A stretch of 41,793 nt of DNA from Eubacteriales bacterium (GTDB taxonomy: Bacteria > Bacillota > Clostridia > Christensenellales > MB2-83): the NCBI GenBank assembly GCA_018385275.1, contig JAHAZM010000002.1, positions 1 through 41,793 of the forward strand. Direction: 5' to 3'. Position 1 is the stretch's first letter, and each line of letters opens with the position of its first letter. A program made the position numbers and the translations under genes. Below are positions 1-7,148 of this stretch, piece by piece. A model generated the notes under the pieces. That model was not told the DNA's origin. It saw only the letters and a program-made list of their open reading frames with translations, and ran no database searches.

Positions 1-2
1 GG

Positions 3-1751
3 CGCCCCGCCGCGCGCTTGCGGGGCGCGGGGCGCGCCCTGGACGCAACCCCCGCCGGCGACCACGCGGCCCCCCCGGGCTATGCGGCCCCGGCGGACAC
101 GGCCGCCCGCGACCGGGTCAGCGCCGCGACCGTCAATCGTTCCGGTTACCTGCGCTGCCGCGCCACGCGCGTGGGCGAGGATACGACGCTGGCGCAGATC
201 GTGCGGATGGTTTCCGACGCGGCGGCGACCAAGGCTCCCATCGCGCGCATCGCGGATAAGGTGTCCGGGGTATTCGTGCCGGCCGTCATCGGTATCGCGC
301 TGATCGTGACGATCGGCTGGCTGATCGCGGGCGCGGCGTTCAGCGCGGCGCTGGCACGGGGGATTTCCGTGCTGGTGATCTCCTGTCCCTGCGCGCTGGG
401 TCTGGCGACGCCGGTGGCCATCATGGTAGGCAACGGCCTCGGCGCGAAGAACGGGATCCTTTTCAAGACCGGAGAAGCGCTGGAAACGGCGGGGCGAGTG
501 CAGATCGTCGCGCTGGACAAGACCGGTACGATCACCTCCGGCGAACCGCGGGTAACGGACGTCCTCCCGACGGAGGGGCTGAGCGAACGGGAGCTTTTGG
601 CCTCGGCGCTGGCGCTCGAGCAAAAGAGCGAGCACCCGCTCGCCCGCGCCATCGAGCGCGAAGCGGCCGAACGAGGATTGACGGCGGAAGACGCAGAAAA
701 CTTCGCCGCCCTGCCCGGCAACGGACTGGAAGCGACTTTATGCCTCAGCGGTGCGCGTCTGCACGGCGGCAGCGGCGCCTATATCCGGACGCTGACACGC
801 GTGCCCGACGACCTGGCCGCGGCGGAAGCGCGGCTGGCCGATCAGGGGAAAACGCCGTTGTTTTTCGAGAAAAACGGGCGGCTGCTGGGGCTCATCGCCG
901 TGGCCGATACGATCAAACCCGACTCGCACGAAGGCATCCGCCAGCTGAAGAGATTGGGAATGCGCGTCGTGATGCTCACCGGCGATAACGAGCGCACCGC
1001 CGCCGCGATCGGGCGGGAGGCCGAAGTCGATCAGGTCGTGGCCGGCATTCTCCCCGACGGGAAGGAAGCCGTCATACGCGCGCTGCAGCGCTGCGGACGC
1101 GTCGCCATGGTCGGAGACGGGATCAACGACGCGCCGGCGCTGACGCGGGCCGATCTCGGAGTCGCCATCGGCGCGGGAACCGACGTAGCCATCGACAGCG
1201 CGGGCGTCGTGCTGATGAACAGCGCGCTCACCGACGTAGCCGCGGCGATCCGACTCGGGAGAAAAACGCTGCTCAACATTCGCGAAAACCTGTTTTGGGC
1301 GTTTTTCTACAACCTGATCTGCATTCCTCTGGCCGCCGGGCTTTTCGGCTGGCAGATGAATCCGATGATCGGCGCGGCGGCGATGAGCCTGTCCAGCTTC
1401 ACGGTGTGCCTCAACGCGCTGCGGCTCAATCTGTTTCGTCTCCATCGCGCCGACCGTGACAGACCGCCGCGCAAGCGCGTCGACGAGACGCCGTTTGAAG
1501 AAGCAATCGGGAAATTTCAACAAAAAGAAAGGGATCGCAACATGAAAAAAACGGTAAAAATCGAAGGAATGATGTGCGGGCACTGCTCCGCCACGGTCAA
1601 GAAAGCGCTCGAAGCGCTGGATTTCGTGGAATCGGCCGAGGTCAGTCATGAAACCGGCGAGGCCGTGCTCACGCTGTCCGGCGCATGGGAAGAGGCGGCC
1701 GTCAAAAAAGCCGTCGAAGAAAAAGAATACGCCTATCTCGGCGTAGAATAA
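3..1751 (+). CDS. copA: Cu+-translocating P1B-type ATPase with C-terminal HMA domain (5'-partial)
   Basis: This is the C-terminal two thirds of a copper-exporting P-type ATPase; the 5' end lies outside the window. Numbering from the TTG at 18, it shows the membrane metal site CPC at 123-125, the phosphorylation motif DKTGT at 167-171, the SEHP nucleotide-binding loop, TGDN, and GDGINDAPAL. The last two membrane helices carry the YN pair and the MxxxS pattern (MSLSS) typical of Cu(I)-specific P1B-1 pumps. Residues about 509-577 form an HMA domain with metal site MMCGHC; most CopA proteins carry HMA domains at the N-terminus. The first ~35 residues are abnormal: DHAAPPGYA sits where a DESALTGES-like actuator motif is expected, so sequence 1-110 is probably unreliable. 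An SD-like site inside the gene may allow separate translation of the HMA domain. Confidence 0.9.
   Translation, partial: RPAARLRGAGRALDATPAGDHAAPPGYAAPADTAARDRVSAATVNRSGYLRCRATRVGEDTTLAQIVRMVSDAAATKAPIARIADKVSGVFVPAVIGIALIVTIGWLIAGAAFSAALARGISVLVISCPCALGLATPVAIMVGNGLGAKNGILFKTGEALETAGRVQIVALDKTGTITSGEPRVTDVLPTEGLSERELLASALALEQKSEHPLARAIEREAAERGLTAEDAENFAALPGNGLEATLCLSGARLHGGSGAYIRTLTRVPDDLAAAEARLADQGKTPLFFEKNGRLLGLIAVADTIKPDSHEGIRQLKRLGMRVVMLTGDNERTAAAIGREAEVDQVVAGILPDGKEAVIRALQRCGRVAMVGDGINDAPALTRADLGVAIGAGTDVAIDSAGVVLMNSALTDVAAAIRLGRKTLLNIRENLFWAFFYNLICIPLAAGLFGWQMNPMIGAAAMSLSSFTVCLNALRLNLFRLHRADRDRPPRKRVDETPFEEAIGKFQQKERDRNMKKTVKIEGMMCGHCSATVKKALEALDFVESAEVSHETGEAVLTLSGAWEEAAVKKAVEEKEYAYLGVE
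1542..1751 (+). CDS. Possible independently translated CopZ-like copper chaperone (internal start in copA)
   Basis: An ATG at 1542, in frame with the ATPase, starts a 69-residue HMA/CopZ-like protein with metal-binding motif MMCGHC near residues 10-15. A purine-rich Shine-Dalgarno-like AGAAAGGGA at 1526-1534 lies 7 bases upstream, and the product begins MKKTVKIEGM like free CopZ proteins. The sequence shows the start and SD. That it is used in vivo is inference: the same residues are also simply the tail of the ATPase. If used, one gene would deliver both pump and cytosolic chaperone. Confidence 0.4.
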   Translation: MKKTVKIEGMMCGHCSATVKKALEALDFVESAEVSHETGEAVLTLSGAWEEAAVKKAVEEKEYAYLGVE

Positions 1752-1757
1752 GATTGC

Positions 1758-1787
1758 GCTTCTGCCGGACGCGCGCCCGGCAGAAGC
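1758..1787 (+). other. GC-rich hairpin between copA and the esterase gene
   Basis: An 11-bp perfect stem (1758-1768 with 1777-1787, arm GCTTCTGCCGG) and an 8-base loop follow the copA stop codon. No T tract follows, so it is not a standard intrinsic terminator. It may stabilise or attenuate the message into the downstream esterase gene. Confidence 0.5.
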
Positions 1788-1800
1788 CTGCGGAGACAAC

Positions 1801-2613
1801 ATGAAACGACAGAATTTTACGATCGAAACCACGGACGGGAAGCGAATACGGCTGCTCGTGCTCCGTCCCGCCCGGCAGAACGGTCCTCTGCCCGGCATCC
1901 TCTGGCTCCACGGCGGCGGTTACACAATGGGCGGCCCCTATATGGTGTACGTTTCCCGGGGGAAGACGCTGGCGTCGAAATTCGGCGCCGTCGTGGCGGC
2001 GCCGGCTTATCGGCGCGCCGGCGAAGCGCCTTATCCGGCGGCGCTGGAGGACTGCTACGCGGCGCTGCGGTATCTGTACGACCATGCCGAGGAGCTCGGC
2101 GTTCGCCGCGACCAGATCATCGTCGGCGGCGAAAGCGCGGGCGGCGGCCTGACCGCGGCGCTCTGCCTTTATGCCCGGGATAAAAAAGAGGTCCCGATCG
2201 TTTTCCAGATCCCGCTGTACCCGATGCTGGACTGCCTGGACACGCCCTCCTCGCGCGACAATCACGCGCTGATCTGGAATACCGTGCGGAACCACCGGGG
2301 TTGGGCGCGCTATCTTGGAGACCTGTACGGAACGGAAAACGTACCGGGCTACGCTTCGCCGGCGCGGGCGGAAGACTATCGCGGTCTGCCGCCGGCTTAT
2401 ACCTACGTGACCGACGGAGAGCCGTTTTACGCGGAGACGCTGACCTACGTCCGCCGGCTCAACGAAGCGGGCGTTCCGGCGCGCGCGGACGTGTACCACG
2501 GAAACGTGCACGCTTTTGATAATTTCCTGTTCTGGACCAAGCGCGCGCGGGAGGCAAGGAAAAAGCTCTGCGACGTCTACGCCGACGCCCTGAGCCGGGA
2601 TTTCCGTCTTTAA
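1801..2613 (+). CDS. Alpha/beta hydrolase, acetyl-esterase/HSL-like
   Basis: A 270-residue cytoplasmic serine hydrolase of the alpha/beta hydrolase-3 (hormone-sensitive lipase-like) group, expected to cleave small carboxylic esters. It shows the oxyanion-hole motif HGGG at 37-40 and the nucleophile elbow GESAG with Ser112. Asp205 (TDGEPF) and His237 (NVHAF) are the likely other triad members. The ATG is preceded by CGGAG at a suitable distance. It lies 49 bp after copA, separated by a hairpin, and no signal peptide is visible. The physiological ester is unknown; metal homeostasis is not implied by position alone. Confidence 0.88.
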   Translation: MKRQNFTIETTDGKRIRLLVLRPARQNGPLPGILWLHGGGYTMGGPYMVYVSRGKTLASKFGAVVAAPAYRRAGEAPYPAALEDCYAALRYLYDHAEELGVRRDQIIVGGESAGGGLTAALCLYARDKKEVPIVFQIPLYPMLDCLDTPSSRDNHALIWNTVRNHRGWARYLGDLYGTENVPGYASPARAEDYRGLPPAYTYVTDGEPFYAETLTYVRRLNEAGVPARADVYHGNVHAFDNFLFWTKRAREARKKLCDVYADALSRDFRL

Positions 2614-2668
2614 AAGCGGCGGAGAGAAGTTTTTATTCGTTCTCATATGCTCACTTATGCATTTATAC

Positions 2669-2709
2669 TATAAAACAAACAGCCATGCTCCGAAACAGGA
2701 CATGGCTGT
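2669..2709 (-). terminator. Intrinsic terminator of the SGNH hydrolase gene
   Basis: Read on the minus strand, a 9-bp stem (ACAGCCATG with CATGGCTGT, plus strand 2679-2687 and 2701-2709) is followed by TTGTTTTATAG. This is a good Rho-independent terminator about 60 bp after the stop of the minus-strand hydrolase gene. Confidence 0.75.
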
Positions 2710-2769
2710 CGATTCTTTATGGGGGAAAGAAAAGCGGCTTTCCGGCCGGAGAAGACGCGGCCGCCGCAG

Positions 2770-3438
2770 TCAAACAAAGGCGGACGAAAGCGTGTCGAAA
2801 ATGAGTTTCTGTCCCAGGCGGGACGGATGGATCCCGTCCGAGCAGAGCAGTTCTTCCGCGCTGTGGCTGTCGCGCAGGAACGCGCCGCGCACGTCGATGA
2901 GCTCGACGCCCTCCTCGGCGGCGATCTTTTCGATCATGCGGGAGTATTTTTCCTGCCAGCGGGAAATGGCGTCCACGTCGCCGAGCCAATGGAGGATGTT
3001 TTCCCGGGAAAGGCCGTTGCGGCAGATAAAACGCAGATAACGCCCCGAATGGATCGGGATCAGGTTCAGCGCCACGGGACGGCGTCCGCCGCGGCGGATC
3101 AGTCCCAGCGCCTCGCGGTACAGTCTGACAAAAAGCGCCGGCGGGGTCCTGCAGTCGATCCGGCGGTCCGGATCGGCGGAAATCGCCGCCCAGTCGTAGT
3201 CGCAGTCGTTGCCGCCGAGTTCGAGCACGGCGACGCCGTCTTTTTCAGCGGTCTTTTCGCTGTCCCGGCGGATCAGCTCCATCGCTTTGGCCAGCGTATT
3301 GCCGAAGCGCGCGCTGTTGCGGATCACGAGTCCGTGCTCCGCCGCGAGCTGCTTTTCCCACTGCCGGTCTATTTTATAGGTCCCCTCCTCCAGGCGGATG
3401 CCTTTCAGGATCGAATCGCCGTATACCGTGATGTTCAT
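2770..3438 (-). CDS. SGNH/GDSL-family hydrolase
   Basis: A 222-residue SGNH hydrolase. Block I is YGDSI with Ser9, block III is GGND at 75-78, and block V is DGIHPS with Asp201 and His204, so the catalytic Ser and the Asp/His dyad are intact. There is no signal peptide, so it probably acts in the cytoplasm as an esterase, lipase or deacetylase on a small ester. The ATG is preceded by AAGGAGA. It is a single-gene unit with its own promoter (3487-3515) and terminator (2669-2709). Confidence 0.9.
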   Translation of the reverse strand: MNITVYGDSILKGIRLEEGTYKIDRQWEKQLAAEHGLVIRNSARFGNTLAKAMELIRRDSEKTAEKDGVAVLELGGNDCDYDWAAISADPDRRIDCRTPPALFVRLYREALGLIRRGGRRPVALNLIPIHSGRYLRFICRNGLSRENILHWLGDVDAISRWQEKYSRMIEKIAAEEGVELIDVRGAFLRDSHSAEELLCSDGIHPSRLGQKLIFDTLSSAFV

Positions 3439-3486
3439 TTCCGTGTCTCCTTGTAAAGCCTATGATATAACATAGTTTTCAATACC

Positions 3487-3515
3487 AGATTACAGCATTT
3501 TAATAATAATGTCAA
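3487..3515 (-). promoter_or_regulatory. Sigma-A promoter of the SGNH hydrolase gene
   Basis: On the minus strand TTGACA (plus 3510-3515) is separated by 17 bp from TAATCT (plus 3487-3492), about 50 bp upstream of the hydrolase start codon. Confidence 0.65.
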
Positions 3516-3535
3516 TGACTTTTTGAAATTGCATC

Positions 3536-3564
3536 TTGTGTTTTTGAAAAATGTGTGGTATAGT
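3536..3564 (+). promoter_or_regulatory. Sigma-A promoter of the DUF1836 gene
   Basis: TTGTGT (3536-3541), a 17-bp spacer and TATAGT (3559-3564). It overlaps the upstream in-frame ATG at 3523, which argues that translation begins at the ATG at 3589 after AAAGGAGG. Confidence 0.6.
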
Positions 3565-3588
3565 GCAGAAAAAGGAGGATGGCGCGCG

Positions 3589-4158
3589 ATGAAGCAAACA
3601 AACGGGTTGTCTCAAAAGAGTATTTACGACGCGCTGGGCGGGCATCGGCTTCCCCGTTGGGAGGAGCTGCCGAACCTGGAGCTGTACATGGATCAGGTGC
3701 TGGCTCTGATCGACCGTTATCTGGGGACCTATCCGGGCTTTGACAGCAAAAAGCTGACCGCTTCCATGGTCAACAACTACGTCAAGCAAGAACTGATCCC
3801 CGCCCCCGTCAAGAAACGCTACACGCGCGAACACGTGGCGCGGCTCGTCATGATCTGCGTCCTGAAAAACGTCCTGCCGATCTCGGCGATCCAAAAGCTG
3901 ATTTCGGCCGCGCTGAACCATCAAAGCACAGAAATCCTGTACGACGGCTTCTGCGCTCTTTTCGAGCAGACCGGAAAAGCCGTCGCCGCTTCGTCGGCGG
4001 AGCTGCCCGAAGACACGGCCATGACGGCGATCATGAGCGCCGCGCTGCGTTCGCAGGCCGAACAGGCGCTGGCGCTGCGGCTGACGGAAGGCCTCAAAAC
4101 GGAAAAGGCGGACGCGAAACCCGAACCGGCCGAGAAAAAAACGGCCGGGAAAAAATAG
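3589..4158 (+). CDS. DUF1836 domain-containing protein
   Basis: A 189-residue protein of the DUF1836 family, which is widespread in Firmicutes and has no firm function. The start is placed at the ATG at 3589, since AAAGGAGG lies just upstream and the promoter lies within the longer reading frame. The conserved core covers roughly residues 5-130, with LPRWEELPN and a region (LTASMVNNYVKQ...VKKRYTREHVARL) resembling a MerR-like helix-turn-helix. A regulatory DNA-binding role is therefore plausible but inferred. The C-terminal ~20 residues are Lys/Ala/Glu-rich and probably disordered. The phosphoesterase gene follows after 36 bp, probably on the same transcript. Confidence 0.85.
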   Translation: MKQTNGLSQKSIYDALGGHRLPRWEELPNLELYMDQVLALIDRYLGTYPGFDSKKLTASMVNNYVKQELIPAPVKKRYTREHVARLVMICVLKNVLPISAIQKLISAALNHQSTEILYDGFCALFEQTGKAVAASSAELPEDTAMTAIMSAALRSQAEQALALRLTEGLKTEKADAKPEPAEKKTAGKK

Positions 4159-4194
4159 AAACGCGCGGCAGCGCAAAACGGAAGGAGAACTCCT

Positions 4195-4938
4195 ATGAAA
4201 CTATTGGTCCTGTCAGACGTTCACGGCAACATCGACGCGCTCGACGCCGTATGGGCGCGGGAAAAAGACTGCGACGCCATCCTCTTTGCCGGCGATATGA
4301 TCGACTACGGGTTTTTCCCGCGCGAGTGCATCGCGTGGTTCCGCGAGCGGCGGGACATTCTCTACGCCGTGCGCGGCAATCATGACGAGTATGCGCTCGC
4401 CCGGCGGTACGAGCCGGTCGACCGGACGCGTCGGGCGAAGAGCTTCTTCGAGATGGATCAGCAGCTCCTCACTGAGGAGGATCTCGATTTTCTTGCTTCG
4501 TTCCCGCACGAAGCGACTTTTACCGTCGGAGATACGGACTTTTATATGTGCCATTACCCGGACGAGCTGGCGCCCGGCGACGTCTACTACGCTGAGCGGC
4601 AATTGCCCGACAATCAGATGCGCGGCTTCGCGTGCGAGCGCTTCGCGGCCAAGTTCCCCGGCGCGCACGCGGCGAAACGATGCGCCGTTTTCGGGCACAG
4701 TCACACGCAGTGGGTCGCCTCAGCCGGGCCGGATTTCTCTGTGCTCAATCCGGGCAGCCTGTCGTATCGCTTCCACACCTTTGCCGAGGTGCGCGGCGGC
4801 GATTATCTCGTCATCGAGAACGGAGCGTTCCGCTTCGGGCACGTCGACTTCGACAACGCGCGTTCGCGCGCGCTCATCGACCGCTTCGACTTCGACGAAG
4901 CGACCCGAAACTACGCGCACGAGTTTTTCCACGAATAA
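4195..4938 (+). CDS. Calcineurin-like metallophosphoesterase
   Basis: A 247-residue metallophosphoesterase with all canonical metal-binding blocks: SDVHGN (Asp8, His10), GDMIDYG (Asp34), GNHDE (61-64), a histidine at MCHYPDE (about 120), and GHSH (167-170). It resembles the YfcE/MJ0936-type phosphodiesterases that use two divalent metals to hydrolyse phosphodiesters; the real substrate is not predictable. GGAGAACTCCT precedes the ATG. It lies downstream of the DUF1836 gene and ends in a bidirectional terminator. Confidence 0.9.
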   Translation: MKLLVLSDVHGNIDALDAVWAREKDCDAILFAGDMIDYGFFPRECIAWFRERRDILYAVRGNHDEYALARRYEPVDRTRRAKSFFEMDQQLLTEEDLDFLASFPHEATFTVGDTDFYMCHYPDELAPGDVYYAERQLPDNQMRGFACERFAAKFPGAHAAKRCAVFGHSHTQWVASAGPDFSVLNPGSLSYRFHTFAEVRGGDYLVIENGAFRFGHVDFDNARSRALIDRFDFDEATRNYAHEFFHE

Positions 4939-4946
4939 AGCGCAGC

Positions 4947-4978
4947 AAAAAACGGCTCGGAAGAGCCGTTTTTCGTTT
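4947..4978. terminator. Bidirectional intrinsic terminator
   Basis: An 8-bp stem (AACGGCTC at 4951-4958 with GAGCCGTT at 4963-4970) and GGAA loop is followed by TTTCGTTT on the plus strand. It is preceded by an A run that is a T run on the minus strand. It sits between the convergent phosphoesterase and SDR genes and can serve both. Confidence 0.8.
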
Positions 4979-4983
4979 GTCGA

Positions 4984-5754
4984 TCAGTCCAGTTTCTGCT
5001 GCTTCATCCAGACCCACATGACGAAGCGGTGCGGGAGGATGCGGGCCAGTCCTACCTGCGCGCGGGCGATGAAGCCGAATTTGCTCACGTCCCGGCCGCG
5101 CAGCGCGTCGCGCCAGGCGCGCTCGACGTTCTGCTCGGGGCGATACATGGCGACGTATTTTTTGACGACCTTCGGTTTATCCTCGGCCACGGCGCGATCG
5201 AAAAACTCGGTCGCGGTCCAGTACGGACAGACGGCCGTCACGCTGATCCCGCGGGGCCGGAGTTCGCGCGCCAGCGCGCGGCTGAAGCTGAGAACGTAGG
5301 CTTTGGTCGCGGCGTAGACGTTGATATAGGGCACGGGCTGGAAAGCCGCGACGGAAGCAAAATTGATGATGCGGGCGCCGGCGGGCATATACGGAACGAC
5401 TATGCGGCACAGAGCCGTAAGGGCGGCGCAGTTCAGGTCGATCATATTCACGTTCTCCTCGGCGGTCTCGTCGGTGAAAGCGGAGAATTTTCCGAAGCCG
5501 CCGGCGTTGACGAGCAGGCAGACCTCCGGTTTTTCCTCCTCCAGAAGCGCCGACAGCGTCGACCAGCTCCCGCGGTCGGTCAAATCGAGCGCCAGCGGCC
5601 GGAACGGAAACGGACCGCTCAGCTCCTGCAGCCGTTCGAGACGGCGAGCCACGACCCAAACCTCGTCAAAAGCCACGCCCGCGCGGTCGACGGTTCGGGC
5701 GAAACAGCGGCCCATGCCGGATGAAGCGCCGGTAATAATCGCGATTTTTTTCAT
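4984..5754 (-). CDS. Short-chain dehydrogenase/reductase
   Basis: A 256-residue classical SDR. It has the nucleotide-binding GASSGMG at 9-15, the NAGG motif at 83-86, Ser134 in NFASVAA, and the catalytic YxxxK pair Tyr147/Lys151. The CP-x-W-T-x-T-E-F substrate-loop sequence and C-terminal basic/aromatic tail place it near the uncharacterised SDR group annotated in Clostridia simply as SDR family NAD(P)-dependent oxidoreductase. Substrate is unknown. AAAGGAGG precedes the ATG, and it is transcribed from its own promoter divergently from the glycosyltransferase gene. Confidence 0.88.
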   Translation of the reverse strand: MKKIAIITGASSGMGRCFARTVDRAGVAFDEVWVVARRLERLQELSGPFPFRPLALDLTDRGSWSTLSALLEEEKPEVCLLVNAGGFGKFSAFTDETAEENVNMIDLNCAALTALCRIVVPYMPAGARIINFASVAAFQPVPYINVYAATKAYVLSFSRALARELRPRGISVTAVCPYWTATEFFDRAVAEDKPKVVKKYVAMYRPEQNVERAWRDALRGRDVSKFGFIARAQVGLARILPHRFVMWVWMKQQKLD

Positions 5755-5780
5755 ACAGCATCCTCCTTTTCGACATTTAT

Positions 5781-5809
5781 ACTATAACACCGAGGGGGCA
5801 GAATGACAA
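5781..5809 (-). promoter_or_regulatory. Sigma-A promoter of the SDR gene
   Basis: On the minus strand TTGTCA (plus 5804-5809), 17-bp spacer, TATAGT (plus 5781-5786). The -35 lies only 5 bp from the -35 of the divergent glycosyltransferase promoter. Confidence 0.65.
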
Positions 5810-5814
5810 CCGGA

Positions 5815-5843
5815 TTGACGAAAGGTCCGGCATGTGATACACT
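5815..5843 (+). promoter_or_regulatory. Sigma-A promoter of the glycosyltransferase gene
   Basis: TTGACG (5815-5820), 17-bp spacer, TACACT (5838-5843). Its position downstream of the ATG at 5803 shows that the longer reading frame is not the real start. Confidence 0.65.
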
Positions 5844-5871
5844 CATAAAGAATAACGAACAGGAGCTCAAC

Positions 5872-7047
5872 ATGAAAATAGGACTTTTTTGCGATTCGTT
5901 CTTCCCCATGATCGACGGCGTCGTATACGTAATCGACAACTACGCGCGCATCCTTTCCCGGGAACATGACGTGACTGTTTTTGCGGCCTGTCCCAAAGAG
6001 GAAGCGGACAAGCATCCTTACCGGGTCGTGCCCTGCTCCTCGATCAATCTCGGCATCGAAGAGTACAACGTTCCGCTGCCGGAGCTGGACGCGGAATTCA
6101 CGCGGATTCTTGAAAAGAGCGATCTGGATATCGTCCATATCCACTCGCCCTTCATCGTCGGCCGCACCGGAATCCGCTACGCCCACCGGCACGACATTCC
6201 CGTCGTCGCCACGATCCACTCGCAGTTCCGTCAGAATTTCGAGAAGCTTTACCGCAGCAAGCAGATCGTCAACGGTCTGACCAATTACGTCGTGCGCTGT
6301 TTCGACCGCTGCGACGCCTGCTATGCCGTCAGCGCGGAGATGAGCCGGGTTTTCCATGAAGAATACGGCCTGAAGCAGATCCCCGGCGTCCTGGGGAACG
6401 CCACGGACATGATGCCGGTGGCCGACCGCGCCGCTTCCGCCGCGCACGTCAACAAGTTGTACGGACTGAAGCCGGACGAGCCTGTGCTGCTGTTTTCGGG
6501 CCGTCTCAACCTGCTGAAAGGAATTGATTTCATCGCGGACGCGCTGGCGGTCCTGCGCGACCGGGGCGTATCCTTCCGCATGATGTACGCCGGCTGCGGG
6601 CCGGACGAACAGGTTTTGCGCGATAAGATCGCAGACCTGGATCTCAATGACCGCTGTATCCTGACCGGCCGCATCGAAGACCGCGCGCTGCTGGCCGATC
6701 TGTACGCCAGAGCGTATCTTTTCCTGTTCCCGTCGTTTTACGACTCGAGCTCGCTCGTCCAGATCGAGGCCGCCTCGCAGAACACGCCGACGCTGTTCTG
6801 CGACGGGAGCGTCACGTCCAAATCCATCCGGCCGGACGTCGACGGGTTCTCCGCGGCGTTCGAGCCGCAGGCTTACGCCGACAAGATCCAGCAGATCCTG
6901 ACCGACCGCGAGCTTCACGACCGCGTTGCGGCAAAGGCGCATTCGGATCTGTGGATCACATGGGAACGCCGGGTTTCCGAAGCGGCGGCCCTGTATGAAA
7001 AACATATCGCCATGAAAAAAGAAGAACTCTCCAGAAGCCGCTCCTGA
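5872..7047 (+). CDS. GT4-family glycosyltransferase
   Basis: A 391-residue retaining GT-B glycosyltransferase. The N-terminal half begins MKIGLFCDSFFPMIDGV with the IVHIHSPF region. The C-terminal half has GRLNLLKG and the GT4 motif around FPSFYDSSSLVQIEAAS, which supplies the E-x7-E type donor-binding region. The resemblance is to diacylglycerol glucosyltransferases and PimB-like mannosyltransferases, so a membrane glycolipid product is plausible; donor and acceptor are unknown. The start at 5872 is chosen because of the CAGGAG ribosome site and the promoter at 5815-5843. It is monocistronic and its stop codon lies inside its terminator. Confidence 0.88.
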   Translation: MKIGLFCDSFFPMIDGVVYVIDNYARILSREHDVTVFAACPKEEADKHPYRVVPCSSINLGIEEYNVPLPELDAEFTRILEKSDLDIVHIHSPFIVGRTGIRYAHRHDIPVVATIHSQFRQNFEKLYRSKQIVNGLTNYVVRCFDRCDACYAVSAEMSRVFHEEYGLKQIPGVLGNATDMMPVADRAASAAHVNKLYGLKPDEPVLLFSGRLNLLKGIDFIADALAVLRDRGVSFRMMYAGCGPDEQVLRDKIADLDLNDRCILTGRIEDRALLADLYARAYLFLFPSFYDSSSLVQIEAASQNTPTLFCDGSVTSKSIRPDVDGFSAAFEPQAYADKIQQILTDRELHDRVAAKAHSDLWITWERRVSEAAALYEKHIAMKKEELSRSRS

Positions 7048-7057
7048 GCGGCTTTTT
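7036..7057 (+). terminator. Intrinsic terminator overlapping the glycosyltransferase stop codon
   Basis: AGCCGCTC (7036-7043) pairs with GAGCGGCT (7046-7053) and is followed by TTTT; the TGA stop at 7045-7047 is in the loop/stem. The loop is very short, so the stem tip is probably partly open. Confidence 0.65.
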
Positions 7058-7070
7058 GCGTAAAAAAATG

Positions 7071-7099
7071 TTGATTTTGACCGTTCTGTATGTTATAAT
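7071..7099 (+). promoter_or_regulatory. Strong sigma-A promoter of the SPFH operon
   Basis: TTGATT (7071-7076), exactly 17 bp, then a consensus TATAAT (7094-7099), followed by AAAAAGGAG and the ATG at 7149. It is among the closest matches to consensus in the window. Confidence 0.8.
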
Positions 7100-7148
7100 A
7101 GTGTTATCGGGACGCTTCCCTTATTATACTTAAAAAGGAGAAAAAACT

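Noticed and set aside
1758-1787. Hairpin after copA as an intrinsic terminator
   Set aside because: The stem is strong but no T tract follows, so it is recorded only as a hairpin.
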